Shown here piece by piece: positions 48,513 to 57,491 of a stretch of DNA of 64,000 bases. The stretch is taken from positions 62,001 through 126,000 of the forward strand of contig JAEWRN010000023.1 of NCBI GenBank assembly GCA_023460035.1, read 5' to 3'. Each line of letters starts with the position of its first letter. Position 1 is the stretch's first letter. The position numbers and the translations under genes are program-made. Origin of the DNA: Bacillota bacterium (lineage in GTDB: Bacteria; Bacillota; Clostridia; Oscillospirales; Ruminococcaceae). The notes beneath the pieces were generated by a model. It did no database searches. It was given only the letters and a program-made list of their open reading frames with translations, and was not told the DNA's origin.

Positions 48513-49496
48513 GTGGCAATCGGGATTAAGGATATCGCGCGGGCGGCCGGGGTTTCCGCTTCAACGGTTTCCAACGTCATCAATGGGCGCAAAAATGTAA
48601 GTGCGGCAGTGCGTGAGCGGGTGCTTGCGATTTGCCGTGAAATGGATTACCAGGCAAACCCTGCGGGTAAAGCCCTGCGAACAGGGGAACCCAAAACCAT
48701 ACTGTTCAATTTCAGCGATTTTGATCGCCAGTTTTATTTAAAAATCATCCATGGCATCAGCGATTATGTGTATTCGCGCGATTATGACTTGATTATTTGT
48801 ACCAGCCGTTCCTGCGAGAGGTTTATGTCCAAAAGCATTACGACCGGCTGTATTATGCTGGACTTGCACTGCCCGGATGATCTTTTAATTAAAAAAGCGC
48901 GGCAAAACTACCCCATTGTCACGCTGGACCGCGTGCTGGAAGAACCGTATATCAAAAACCTTGTTGTCAACAACTACAGCCCAATGTGCGAGCTGGTGCA
49001 GGGGCTGGTTGACCGCGGCTATCGCAATTATGCGTTTTTGTCGGGTATCAACACACTGGACAACCAGGAACGCTTTAAGGGGTTTCAGGATGTGCTGGAA
49101 AAAAACCATATTCCATTTCGGCACGAGCGTTACCTGCTGGGGGATTTTCGTGAAAAAAGCGGCTATCAGGCGGCTAAACTGATGCTCATCAGTGAAAGCC
49201 TGCCGCAGGTGCTTGTCTGCGCAAACGACAATATGGCAATCGGCGCAATACGCGCTTTTCAGGCAGAGGGGATACGCGTGCCGCAGGATATTGCGGTGAC
49301 CGGGTTTGACGATACGGCGATGGCCGAGATGATTGGCCTTACCACAGTGGCAATCCCCAATTACGAGCGCGGGTACCTTGCGGCACAGTATCTGCTGGAA
49401 AATATCAATGGTGTTGGCAACTACGATACCTTTCGCATTCAGGCAAAGGTGAAATGGCGCACGACGGTGCTGCCACAGGCACCGCACAAACCGTAA
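48513..49496 (+). CDS. LacI family transcriptional regulator
   Basis: A 327-residue LacI/GalR repressor. Residues 1-55 are the helix-turn-helix and hinge: IKDIARAAGVSASTVSNVIN, then NPAGKALRTG. The rest is a periplasmic-binding-protein-like sugar domain with CANDNMAIGAIRAF near residue 235 and VTGFDDT near residue 262. The start is GTG 48513 after CAGGTGA. It lies just before the sugar ABC importer/GH65 operon on the same strand but is separated by a terminator, so it is most likely its local regulator. The effector could be the imported disaccharide or its phosphorylated product. Confidence 0.94.
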   Translation: MAIGIKDIARAAGVSASTVSNVINGRKNVSAAVRERVLAICREMDYQANPAGKALRTGEPKTILFNFSDFDRQFYLKIIHGISDYVYSRDYDLIICTSRSCERFMSKSITTGCIMLDLHCPDDLLIKKARQNYPIVTLDRVLEEPYIKNLVVNNYSPMCELVQGLVDRGYRNYAFLSGINTLDNQERFKGFQDVLEKNHIPFRHERYLLGDFREKSGYQAAKLMLISESLPQVLVCANDNMAIGAIRAFQAEGIRVPQDIAVTGFDDTAMAEMIGLTTVAIPNYERGYLAAQYLLENINGVGNYDTFRIQAKVKWRTTVLPQAPHKP

Positions 49497-49512
49497 CGGC
49501 GATGCAATACAG

Positions 49513-49548
49513 AACCCTCACAGCATTTATTTGGCTGTGGGGGTTTTT
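49513..49548 (+). terminator. Intrinsic terminator of the LacI gene
   Basis: A 12-bp stem with one G-T pair (49513-49524 with 49534-49545) is followed by TTTTT, 17 bases past the stop. Confidence 0.8.
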
Positions 49549-49959
49549 GCATTACAGCGGGGCAAAAGCGGCGCCGGCACCAAACGGCGCAGCATAGCTA
49601 AAATGCAAAACGAGTAAATTTACAACGTATAGAATTAAAATTTACTTTAATTATAATCATTTTATGTAAAATTATTTGCTTTTTTTACAATAATAATGGT
49701 ATCTTGTATGTTTTTACAAATATAAATCTGGATATTAGGTAGAAAATGCCGAAAAGCCATTGACCTTATCGCATGGCGTGCTACACTTTATGTATAACGA
49801 TAAATTGAATTTGTGGTACAAGGCTTACGCAAGAAAGGTTTTCAGTTGACGTTTTGGGTGGGGGCCTGGGCGACATGGGGCCAAAGCAAAACCCACCCAA
49901 AACAGCAGATTAAAAGCGTTTCTTGAAAGAATAGTAATACATAAACAGGAGGAAAGAAA
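49549..49959 (+). other. AT-rich regulatory region of the sugar operon
   Basis: No gene. 49600-49760 is far more AT-rich than the rest of the window. It holds a 10-bp palindrome GTAAATTTAC (49614-49623), an inverted repeat AATTAAA/TTTAATT with a 6-base spacer (49633-49652), several related TTTAC/TTTTACAA runs, the promoter at 49760-49787 and an untranslated leader of about 165 bases with a GC-rich part (49855-49885). Confidence 0.6.
49760..49787 (+). promoter_or_regulatory. Promoter of the sugar ABC importer/GH65 operon
   Basis: TTGACC (49760-49765), 16 bases, TACACT (49782-49787), directly downstream of the AT-rich stretch. Confidence 0.6.
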
Positions 49960-51222
49960 ATGAAAAAGCAGTTTCGTATTTTTGCATTGACACTTGCTGT
50001 TGTAGTGCTGGCCGCCAGCTTTGCAGGCTGCGGCAGCAGCGCTTCCTCGGCCGCTTCGTCCACCCCGGCAGCTTCATCTTCTGCACAGGGGGGCAAAATC
50101 ACTATTTTCCAGCAAAAATCTGAAATTTACGACCAGCTGGTTGCACTTGCCGCGGATTATGAAAAAGAGACCGGCGTGCAGGTAGAGGTTTGGCCGATTG
50201 CGGGCGATGATTATTACCAGAACCTGAAAACCTATATGTCCAGCGAGTCTGGCCCGACGGTTTTCTCGCTCAACTCTAAATCAGAGATTAACGAAATGTC
50301 CGGTTATCTGGCGGACCTTTCCGGCCTGCCCGTTATGAGCAAAATACAGGACACATTGAAAGGTGCAACAGATGAGGGTACCGTAATCGGTGTGCCGTAT
50401 ACCGCGGAAGGATTTGGCATCGTTTATAACGAAAGCCTTGTAAAGCCTGCGGACATTGACACCACCGACAAGCTGGTTTCGTTTATTGGCCAAAGCGGTG
50501 ATGTTACCAGCTTCCAGCTGTCGCAGGAGGACTACTTCCTGATCGGGCATATCCTCAACTTCCCGTTTGCCGTGCAAGACGACCCCGTGGCTTTTTGCCA
50601 GCAGGTTTATAAGGGCGAAGTGAAGCTTGCCGATGTAAGCGCCTTCCAGGACCTTGCAAAGATTTTTGATGCAATTCGCCAAAACGAGCAAAGCCCGGTC
50701 GAAGTTAGCTACGACGACAACTGCGGCAACTTTGCAACCGGCAAAACCGCCTCAATTCATCAGGGCAACTGGTGTTATTCGCTGTTTAAAGATTACGACG
50801 TAACCTTTGATATGGGTATTACCGGCGTGCCGGTAGACGGCAACACCGCGGTTGCGGTGGGCGTGCCTTCGTACTGGTGTGTGAACGGCGATGCTTCCGC
50901 CGAGGAGCAGCAGCTTGGCAAAGATTTCATCAATTGGCTGTACACCAGCGAAACCGGTACTCATTATTTGATGGACGAGTTCGGTTTCCTGCCGGTAGTA
51001 GACGGTATGAAGTCCACCACGCTTGACCCCATTTCGCAAAGCATTGCCGATGCGATTGCAAGTGGCAATATTCTGCCTTGGACCTTTAACGAGCAGTGGC
51101 CGGCCAACATCATCAGCAACTACCTTGCACCGGTCGCGCAGGAGTTCTTTACCACCAACATGACCCAGCAGGAGTTCTTAGACAAGCTGAACGAGGCATT
51201 TGTCACCGCTGCCAACGAGTAA
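49960..51222 (+). CDS. Sugar ABC transporter substrate-binding lipoprotein
   Basis: A family-1 extracellular solute-binding protein for oligosaccharides. The signal peptide ends in a lipobox ASFAGC with Cys24 as the lipidated residue, followed by a Ser/Ala linker (25-43) and a bilobed domain of about 375 residues. Aromatic residues such as NWCYSLF near residue 267, PSYWCV and PWTFNEQWP near residue 367 could stack on sugar. SD AGGAGG at 49950-49955. First gene of the operon; a hairpin separates it from the permeases. Confidence 0.94.
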   Translation: MKKQFRIFALTLAVVVLAASFAGCGSSASSAASSTPAASSSAQGGKITIFQQKSEIYDQLVALAADYEKETGVQVEVWPIAGDDYYQNLKTYMSSESGPTVFSLNSKSEINEMSGYLADLSGLPVMSKIQDTLKGATDEGTVIGVPYTAEGFGIVYNESLVKPADIDTTDKLVSFIGQSGDVTSFQLSQEDYFLIGHILNFPFAVQDDPVAFCQQVYKGEVKLADVSAFQDLAKIFDAIRQNEQSPVEVSYDDNCGNFATGKTASIHQGNWCYSLFKDYDVTFDMGITGVPVDGNTAVAVGVPSYWCVNGDASAEEQQLGKDFINWLYTSETGTHYLMDEFGFLPVVDGMKSTTLDPISQSIADAIASGNILPWTFNEQWPANIISNYLAPVAQEFFTTNMTQQEFLDKLNEAFVTAANE

Positions 51223-51230
51223 TCACTTTT

Positions 51231-51282
51231 TGCGCAGGGCATCGGCTGCTATAGTCTGCCGGTGCCTTTGCGCATTTATTTT
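51231..51282 (+). terminator. Intercistronic hairpin, probable partial terminator
   Basis: A long imperfect hairpin TGCGCAGGGCATCGGC.../...GCCGGTGCCTTTGCGCA (51231-51246 with 51258-51274) is followed by TTTATTTT. It lies between the binding-protein gene and the permease genes and would give more binding protein than permease. Confidence 0.6.
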
Positions 51283-51306
51283 GCATCACAGGGGGTGGCA
51301 TAGCCC

Positions 51307-52176
51307 ATGAAAATTAAGAAAAAATGGTTCGCGCTGTTTACCGTGCCGCTGATTTCGGTGTTTTTTGCGGTCGTGATATTGCCGTTTATTTCGGGTATTC
51401 TGTATTCGTTTGTCAAATGGGACGGGCTGCCCAAAAACCCAAAACAGTTTGTGGGGCTTGCAAACTACTTAAAAGTATTTACAGACAGCCGGTTTCTGGC
51501 ATCGCTGCTGCGCACCAGCCTGTTTACTATTATCTCTATGCTGGTCATTAATGTGCTGGCGCTGGCATTTGCCTTGTTTGTTACGTCCCGGCTGCGGGCA
51601 CGCAATCTTTCCCGCGCCATGCTGTTTATGCCGTACCTCATCGGCGGGCTGCTGTTGGGCTACATCTGGCAGTTTATTTTGGGTGACGGCATGAAGGCAA
51701 TTGGCACACTGACCGGCCGGGAAGATTTGTTTTTCTATTGGCTGTCCGACAGCCGGTTTGCCTTTATCGGCATGATTGTCGTCACAACATGGCAGATGGC
51801 GGGCTATATCATGATCATTTACATTGCGGGGCTGCAAACTATTTCAGACGACGTGCTGGAGGCCGCGCGCATTGACGGTGCGGGCTTTTGGAATTTGCTG
51901 TTTCGGGTAAAGCTGCCGCTTTTGATGCCCTCCATCACCATCAGCCTGTTTTTGACGTTGTCGAACTGCTTTAAAATTTACGACGTCAACCTGTCGTTGA
52001 CCGGCGGCGGCCCGGCAAATGCCACCGAGATGGTGACAATGAATATTTTTGCCGAAATTTTTTCAAAAAGCAATTACGGCTACGGGCAGGCAAAGGCCAT
52101 CGTCTTTTTTGTCATTGTGGCCGCTATTACCATGCTACAGGTCAAATTGACATCGAATAAGGAGGTCGAGGCATAA
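51307..52176 (+). CDS. Sugar ABC transporter permease (MalF-like)
   Basis: A 289-residue inner-membrane permease with six helices. The cytoplasmic EAA loop, EAARIDGAGFWNLLFRVKLP near residue 191, contacts the ATPase. Homologous to MalF/MsmF/UgpA. The start ATG 51307 follows AGGGGGTGG. The second permease begins at the last base of its stop. No msmK/malK-type ATPase is encoded nearby, so a shared ATPase elsewhere is expected, as is common in Firmicutes. Confidence 0.94.
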   Translation: MKIKKKWFALFTVPLISVFFAVVILPFISGILYSFVKWDGLPKNPKQFVGLANYLKVFTDSRFLASLLRTSLFTIISMLVINVLALAFALFVTSRLRARNLSRAMLFMPYLIGGLLLGYIWQFILGDGMKAIGTLTGREDLFFYWLSDSRFAFIGMIVVTTWQMAGYIMIIYIAGLQTISDDVLEAARIDGAGFWNLLFRVKLPLLMPSITISLFLTLSNCFKIYDVNLSLTGGGPANATEMVTMNIFAEIFSKSNYGYGQAKAIVFFVIVAAITMLQVKLTSNKEVEA

Positions 52177-53018
52177 TGAAAAAAGCAGGCAGACTGCTTG
52201 CCAACCTGCTGCTGGTTGCCTTTAGCTGCATATGGCTGGCCCCGATCTACATTATTTTTGTCAACTCGTTTAAAAACAGGGCAGAGCTTTATGCCAACAT
52301 TCTCTCGCTGCCCTCTGCGTTTACCGGCGAATATTACGCGCAGGCCATGCTAAAAATGAATTTTGCCGAAGCATTTAAAAATTCATTTATCGTAACGGTG
52401 TTTTCGGTCATCATCATTGTGGTGCTTTCGGCAATGACAGCATGGATGCTGGTGCGCAGCCATACGGCACTTTCTCGCTTTTTATACCGCTTTTTAATTG
52501 TGACGATGCTGATCCCGTTTCAGACGGTGATGATGCCCCTGATGCAGGAGATGAACAGCATTACCAAAGCGACAGGGATTCAGATGAAAGACTCGCTGGG
52601 CGGCCTAGTTTTTATGTATATCGGGTTTGGTGCCGGCATGGGTGTATTCTTGTTCCACGGGTTTATTAAATCCGCGGTGCCAATTTCGCTGGAAGAAGCA
52701 GCCACAATCGACGGCTGCAACACCTGGCAGGTGTTTTGGAAGGTGGTTTTTCCCCTGCTGAAACCCACAGCCATTACCGTGGCAATTCTGGACGTGATCT
52801 GGATCTGGAACGACTACCTGCTGCCCAGCCTGACGCTGACCAGCAATGCGCATAAAACGATACCGGTCATGGCATCGCTGTTCTTTGGCACCTATACCAT
52901 TCAGTGGAATATGGCCATGGCGGCATTGATGCTGACGGTTATCCCGGTTGTCGTGTTCTATTTTGCCGCGCAAAAATATATCATCAAAGGTGTCGCCGCG
53001 GGTGCTGTAAAGGGCTGA
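52176..53018 (+). CDS. Sugar ABC transporter permease (MalG-like)
   Basis: A 280-residue permease with six helices and the EAA loop EEAATIDGCNTWQVFWKVVFP near residue 173 (begins EEAATIDGCN). MalG/MsmG type; pairs with the previous permease. The ATG overlaps the previous stop by one base and is preceded by AAGGAGG at 52159-52165. The C-terminus QKYIIKGVAAGAVKG is the family's usual ending. Confidence 0.95.
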   Translation: MKKAGRLLANLLLVAFSCIWLAPIYIIFVNSFKNRAELYANILSLPSAFTGEYYAQAMLKMNFAEAFKNSFIVTVFSVIIIVVLSAMTAWMLVRSHTALSRFLYRFLIVTMLIPFQTVMMPLMQEMNSITKATGIQMKDSLGGLVFMYIGFGAGMGVFLFHGFIKSAVPISLEEAATIDGCNTWQVFWKVVFPLLKPTAITVAILDVIWIWNDYLLPSLTLTSNAHKTIPVMASLFFGTYTIQWNMAMAALMLTVIPVVVFYFAAQKYIIKGVAAGAVKG

Positions 53019-53045
53019 TGGGCACACAAAAAGGAGAAATAGGAT

Positions 53046-55352
53046 ATGCGGGCCTATACGGTAAAAAATTTCGCATTGGACGAGGCGACGCTGCGGGTGC
53101 AAGAGACGCTGTTTCACAATGCCAATGGGCTTGTCGGGGTGCGCGGCACACTGGAAGAAGGGGTGCCCCGCGGCTGGAACACGATGCGTGGCACGTACCT
53201 GAACGGGGTATACGACATTGTGCCAATGAAGCAGGCGGAGCCGCTGTGCAACCTGCCGGAAAGCAAAGAAGCCATGCTGAACATTGCCGACACGCAGGGC
53301 ATTGAGCTGTTTTTTGATGGCGAGCGGTTTTCTCTGTTTGAGGGCAAAGTAGAAGCCATAGAGCGCACGCTGGATATGGATGCAGGCACCACAACGCGCA
53401 AGGTATTATGGGTGGCGCCCAGCGGCAGCCGGTTGCAGATTACGTTTACCCGTATGGCCTCGTTTGTACAGCTGCCACTTTTTACAATCGACTGCACCAT
53501 TACGGCGCTTGCCTTTGACGGGCAGCTTGAAATCGTTTCAAAGCACACCGGCCTTGTGCAAAACTATGCAGATGAAAGCGACCCCCGCCTTGCAGGCGAA
53601 CGGCGCAACTGCCTTGTGGCAGAAAGCTGGACACAGACCGATACCGCAGATTTTTTGACCGCACATACGCTGCAAAGCGGCCTGCGGGTATGCAGCGGCG
53701 TGGCACATGACATACAGGCAGACGGCGTGCAGCGCCAGCGCAACTATGAGCCGCAGTCGCACACCGTTGAAACCCGGCTTACCTGTGCCGTGCACAGCGG
53801 GCAAACTGTGCACCTTGTAAAATATGCCGTGTTTACCGATTCGGTGCGCTGCCAAGACTGTGCCGCGGCTGCCCAAAACGAACTTGCGGCGGCGGTGGGG
53901 CATATGGATGAGCTGTACTGCGGCCAGCATGCCTACCTCGCCGCGTTTTGGTCCCGCGCAGAGTTGGCGGTGCAAGGGGATGACGAAAACGCCCTTGCCA
54001 TCTGCTTTAACCAATACCAGCTGCTGCAGGCGGCGGGCAAAGATGGCCAGTGCAGTGTGGCGGCAAAAGGCCTTTCAGGCGAGGGGTATGAGGGGCATTA
54101 TTTTTGGGATACCGAAATGTACATTTTGCCCTTTTTCATTTTTACCGACCCTGCGTTGGCCAAAAAACTGCTGCATTTCAGGTATGCCACGTTGGGGGCG
54201 GCGCGCGAAAATGCAAAGCTGCTCGGCCACCGCGCCGGGGCGCTGTACCCTTGGCGCACCATTGCCGGGCGGGAGTGTTCGGGTTATTTTCCATCCGGTA
54301 CGGCGCAATACCACATCGACGGGGACATTGCCCACGCGGTAATGCTGTACTGGCTAACCACCGGTGATGACGACTACCTTGTGCGGGAGGGCACGGAGAT
54401 TTTGCTGGAAACCGCCCGCCTGTGGCTGGACGTTGGCTGCTGGTATAACGGCAGCTTTCGCATTAACGACGTGACCGGGCCGGACGAATACACCTGCATG
54501 GTGAACAATAACTATTACACCAATGCCTGCGCCAAGGCCAATTTACAGGCGGCGTGCGAAGCCGCCTGCTTGCTGCGCAGCCTTGGGCGGGCAGACGTTT
54601 TGGCAAAGCTGCAATTTACCCCGCAGGAGGAAGCGGCATTTGCCAAAGCGGCCGAATGCATGTACCTGCCGTATGACGCCGAAAAGGGCATTAACCCGCA
54701 GGATGATTCGTTTTTGCAAAAACCGGTGTGGGACATTGCCGCGACCCCCAAAGAAAATTTCCCGCTGCTGCTGCACTACCACCCGCTGCACCTTTACCGG
54801 TATCAGGTGTGCAAACAGGCAGATACCGTGATGGCCTACTTTGTGTTTGAAGAACTGCAAAGTGAAGAAGTGATGCGGCGCTCGTTTGAGTATTATGAAA
54901 AAATCACCACTCACGACTCTTCGCTGTCCAACTGCATTTTCAGCATTGTGGCAGCCCGCCTTGGGCTGCATGAAAAGGCGTGGCAGTACTTTGGCGACAG
55001 CGCGCAGGCCGATTTGCGCAATGCGCATGGCAACACGAAAGACGGCCTGCACACGGCCAATATGGGCGGGTGCTACCTTGCCATTGTGTGCGGCTTTGCG
55101 GGCCTGCGCGTGCGCCGCGACGGGCTTTACCTGCGGCCGTTTTTGCCAGACGGGTGGCAGGGGTATCGCTTTTGTGTGCGTTACCACGGCTCGCTGGTCT
55201 GTGTTGAAGTTACGCAAGACGGCTGCAATTTTAGCTTGTTGCAAGGCGGGCCGGCCCCAATACACTGTGCAGGGCAAAGCGTGGTGCTGCAAGCTGAAAA
55301 GCAAATTCACTTTACAACAGAAATGCTGCAAAAAGAGGGCAGTACAAGATGA
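53046..55352 (+). CDS. Glycoside hydrolase family 65 disaccharide phosphorylase
   Basis: GH65 inverting phosphorylases cleave alpha-glucobioses (trehalose, kojibiose, nigerose, maltose) with phosphate to beta-glucose-1-phosphate and glucose. The N-terminal beta-sandwich covers about 1-265; the (alpha/alpha)6 barrel begins near 300 with GHYFWDTEMYILPFF, YPWRTIAGRECSGYFPSG and HIDGDIAHA; the general acid is Glu481 in VTGPDEYT; a C-terminal beta domain follows. The 768 residues are typical. The PWRTI...GTAQYH loop differs from what I know of maltose phosphorylases and seems closer to trehalose/kojibiose/nigerose types, but specificity is not settled. Coupled by ATGA to beta-phosphoglucomutase. 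Confidence 0.93.
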   Translation: MRAYTVKNFALDEATLRVQETLFHNANGLVGVRGTLEEGVPRGWNTMRGTYLNGVYDIVPMKQAEPLCNLPESKEAMLNIADTQGIELFFDGERFSLFEGKVEAIERTLDMDAGTTTRKVLWVAPSGSRLQITFTRMASFVQLPLFTIDCTITALAFDGQLEIVSKHTGLVQNYADESDPRLAGERRNCLVAESWTQTDTADFLTAHTLQSGLRVCSGVAHDIQADGVQRQRNYEPQSHTVETRLTCAVHSGQTVHLVKYAVFTDSVRCQDCAAAAQNELAAAVGHMDELYCGQHAYLAAFWSRAELAVQGDDENALAICFNQYQLLQAAGKDGQCSVAAKGLSGEGYEGHYFWDTEMYILPFFIFTDPALAKKLLHFRYATLGAARENAKLLGHRAGALYPWRTIAGRECSGYFPSGTAQYHIDGDIAHAVMLYWLTTGDDDYLVREGTEILLETARLWLDVGCWYNGSFRINDVTGPDEYTCMVNNNYYTNACAKANLQAACEAACLLRSLGRADVLAKLQFTPQEEAAFAKAAECMYLPYDAEKGINPQDDSFLQKPVWDIAATPKENFPLLLHYHPLHLYRYQVCKQADTVMAYFVFEELQSEEVMRRSFEYYEKITTHDSSLSNCIFSIVAARLGLHEKAWQYFGDSAQADLRNAHGNTKDGLHTANMGGCYLAIVCGFAGLRVRRDGLYLRPFLPDGWQGYRFCVRYHGSLVCVEVTQDGCNFSLLQGGPAPIHCAGQSVVLQAEKQIHFTTEMLQKEGSTR

Positions 55353-55987
55353 AATTCGAAGCCATGATTTTTGATCTGGACGGAGTTTTGGTGTTTACCG
55401 ACCAGTTTCACTACAAGGCGTGGGGCGAAGTTGCGCGGCAATTGGGAATTTATTTCGACGAAAAAATCAACGACCGGCTGCGCGGCGTCAGCAGGATGCA
55501 GAGCCTTGACATTATTTTAGAGCGTTACACCGGCGTACCGCTGGCCCCGGCACAAAAACTGGCGCTTGCCGAGCAAAAAAATAACAGCTACCGTGCGCTG
55601 CTGCAAACGATGGCCCCGCAGGACGTGCCGGCAGAAATTCGGCAAACACTGCAACAATTGCGAAATGCCGGGGTAAAACTGGCGGTCGGCTCTTCCAGCA
55701 AAAACGCAAAGCTGATTTTGCAAAAAACACAGTTAGCGGGGCTGTTTGACGCGGTGGCAGACGGCAATGATATCACCCGCTCTAAGCCGGACCCGGAAGT
55801 CTTTTTAAAAGCGGCTTCTTTTTTGGGCGTTGCCCCGCAAAACAGCCTTGTCATCGAAGACGCCCCCGCGGGCATTGAGGCGGCAAAGACGGGCGGGTTC
55901 GCATCTGCTTCCATCGGGGGTGCCGTGCCGCAGGGCCTTGCAGGGTATCACCTGCAAACCCTGGCAGACCTGCTCCGCTTTGTATAA
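55349..55987 (+). CDS. pgmB: Beta-phosphoglucomutase
   Basis: Converts beta-glucose-1-phosphate to glucose-6-phosphate. A 212-residue HAD-superfamily protein with DLDGVLVFTD (nucleophile Asp9, acid/base Asp11), a helical cap with LRGVSRMQSLDIIL, GSSSKNAK near residue 113, and SKPDPEVF / EDAPAGIEAA for Mg2+ binding. It overlaps the GH65 gene by four bases, and its presence shows that the phosphorylase product is the beta anomer. A terminator follows. Confidence 0.95.
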   Translation: MKFEAMIFDLDGVLVFTDQFHYKAWGEVARQLGIYFDEKINDRLRGVSRMQSLDIILERYTGVPLAPAQKLALAEQKNNSYRALLQTMAPQDVPAEIRQTLQQLRNAGVKLAVGSSSKNAKLILQKTQLAGLFDAVADGNDITRSKPDPEVFLKAASFLGVAPQNSLVIEDAPAGIEAAKTGGFASASIGGAVPQGLAGYHLQTLADLLRFV

Positions 55988-55997
55988 ATCACAAAAA

Positions 55998-56039
55998 ACA
56001 GCACCCGCAAAGGCGTTTTGCCTTGCGGGTGCTGTTTTT
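55998..56039. terminator. Bidirectional terminator between pgmB and the GT4 gene
   Basis: A 16-bp stem with one bulge (55998-56014 with 56020-56035) has TTTTT on the right and a run of six A on the left, serving pgmB and the convergent glycosyltransferase gene. Confidence 0.88.
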
Positions 56040-56047
56040 AACATAAG

Positions 56048-57235
56048 TTATTTTGCGTGTTTGATCTGATACTCATAAACAGCGCGGTCATACACATTCA
56101 TCACAGAGCGGGTGAACTCTTTTTCACCATAGCGCCGTGTTGTGCCGGAAACCGTGCTGCGCAGTTGCAATTTGTCGTCTTTCTCCATTGCGGCCCAGTC
56201 GTCGATAATTTTGGCGTACTGTTCGCCGGTTTCAAAAATGTCACCGTTTTTGCCCTGGTCAATCTGCTCACGGTTATAAAGGTCCAGCCGTTGCACGACA
56301 TAAAGACCGCTGGCCATGGCCTCCAGCATTGAGATGGAGTTGATTTCTGAAAGGGAAGCGGTGGTAAACAGGTCGCAGGCCTGAAAATACGGCGGCAGAA
56401 TGCCGTGGTCCATCTTGCCCAGCAGGTGCACCTGCTTTTCTACGCCTCGGCAGCGGCACTGTTCATGCAGGGCATTTGCTTCGGGGCCATCCCCAACCAA
56501 AAACAACTTGTATTGCCCCTTGCCGGCATAATGGTCGGCAAACAGGTCAATCAGCACATCCAGGCTTTTTTCTTTGCCAAGGCGGCCGACAAACAGCATA
56601 GAGACATCGCCGGGGCAAATGCCAAGTTCTTTTTTGGCGGCATCAATTTTTTCCTGCGGGATATTTTCGACCATGAAATCGCTTAAATCGACAGTGTTGG
56701 GGATGATGTTGATGTGGCGCTCCACCCCGCAACGGCGCAAAAACTCGGCTACCTTGGGTGACGGCCCAATAATTTCGGTGGCATTTTTGGCGATTTTTTT
56801 GAAATACCAGTGCGCGCCGGGCTTTACCACCTTCTGCATTCTGGCGTTGGGGGCCACATAAAACAGATAATCGTCATACATGGTGTGCAGCGTGTAAACG
56901 ACCGGCTTTTTTAGCTGGCGCGCACAAAACAAACCAAACAAGCCCATTGTAAATTCAGTTTGGATATGAATGATGTCCGGGTTAAACGCGCGAATGTAAG
57001 ACAGGCGTTTCAGGTTGATGGGGCTTGCCACGCCGTAGCCGTAAATTTTTTTCAGGGGGATCGACGGGCAGTACAAAATGCCGTCTTTGACATAGTGCCG
57101 GTCTGCTTTCGGGTTCATGGTGACGATCAGGACTTGGTGTCCCTCTGCCTCAAGGCCGTTTTTCAACGTTTGAATATGGGTGACGACCCCGCTGATGAAC
57201 GGGAAATAGGTTTCCGCAAAAATGGCGATCCTCAT
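56048..57235 (-). CDS. GT4 glycosyltransferase (diacylglycerol glucosyltransferase-like)
   Basis: A 395-residue GT-B glycosyltransferase. The N-terminus RIAIFAETYFPFISGVVTHI and HIQTEFTMG near residue 97 are typical of the group that includes 1,2-diacylglycerol 3-glucosyltransferase and PimB-like enzymes; the donor site has FVGRLGKEKSLDVLI near residue 215 and SLSEINSISMLEAMASG near residue 293 (E-x7-E motif). A glycolipid role is likely but not certain. I use the ATG read from 57235 (GAGG seven bases ahead); an extension to 57355 has no SD. Divergent from hprK. Confidence 0.9.
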   Translation of the reverse strand: MRIAIFAETYFPFISGVVTHIQTLKNGLEAEGHQVLIVTMNPKADRHYVKDGILYCPSIPLKKIYGYGVASPINLKRLSYIRAFNPDIIHIQTEFTMGLFGLFCARQLKKPVVYTLHTMYDDYLFYVAPNARMQKVVKPGAHWYFKKIAKNATEIIGPSPKVAEFLRRCGVERHINIIPNTVDLSDFMVENIPQEKIDAAKKELGICPGDVSMLFVGRLGKEKSLDVLIDLFADHYAGKGQYKLFLVGDGPEANALHEQCRCRGVEKQVHLLGKMDHGILPPYFQACDLFTTASLSEINSISMLEAMASGLYVVQRLDLYNREQIDQGKNGDIFETGEQYAKIIDDWAAMEKDDKLQLRSTVSGTTRRYGEKEFTRSVMNVYDRAVYEYQIKHAK

Positions 57236-57371
57236 GATTGACCTCAGTTCTCCGCGCGTATAGCGCGGGATAATAAGCGGCCGCAGCGCTGCTGCACACC
57301 GACTTTTTTCTTTATTCTCATGGATGAAACGACATAGCCCCGCCAAATATGACAAATATTATGACAAATAT

Positions 57372-57399
57372 ATTATAGCAAACCTGCGTTTTCATGCAA
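57372..57399 (-). promoter_or_regulatory. Promoter of the GT4 gene
   Basis: On the minus strand TTGCAT (57394-57399), 16 bases, TATAAT (57372-57377). Two direct copies of ATGACAAATAT (57349-57359, 57361-57371, period 12) lie immediately downstream. Confidence 0.7.
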
Positions 57400-57406
57400 C
57401 ACTTTG

Positions 57407-57435
57407 TTGCACTGCCCCGGCGTATATACTATAAT
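57407..57435 (+). promoter_or_regulatory. Promoter of hprK-murB-rapZ-whiA-dnaE
   Basis: TTGCAC (57407-57412), 17 bases, TATAAT (57430-57435), 56 bases before hprK and back to back with the GT4 promoter. Confidence 0.85.
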
Positions 57436-57491
57436 AAAAGCAGGAATACAGGTGTCGCCTGCAAATGGCGGCTTGAAAAGAGGTTTTCAAT

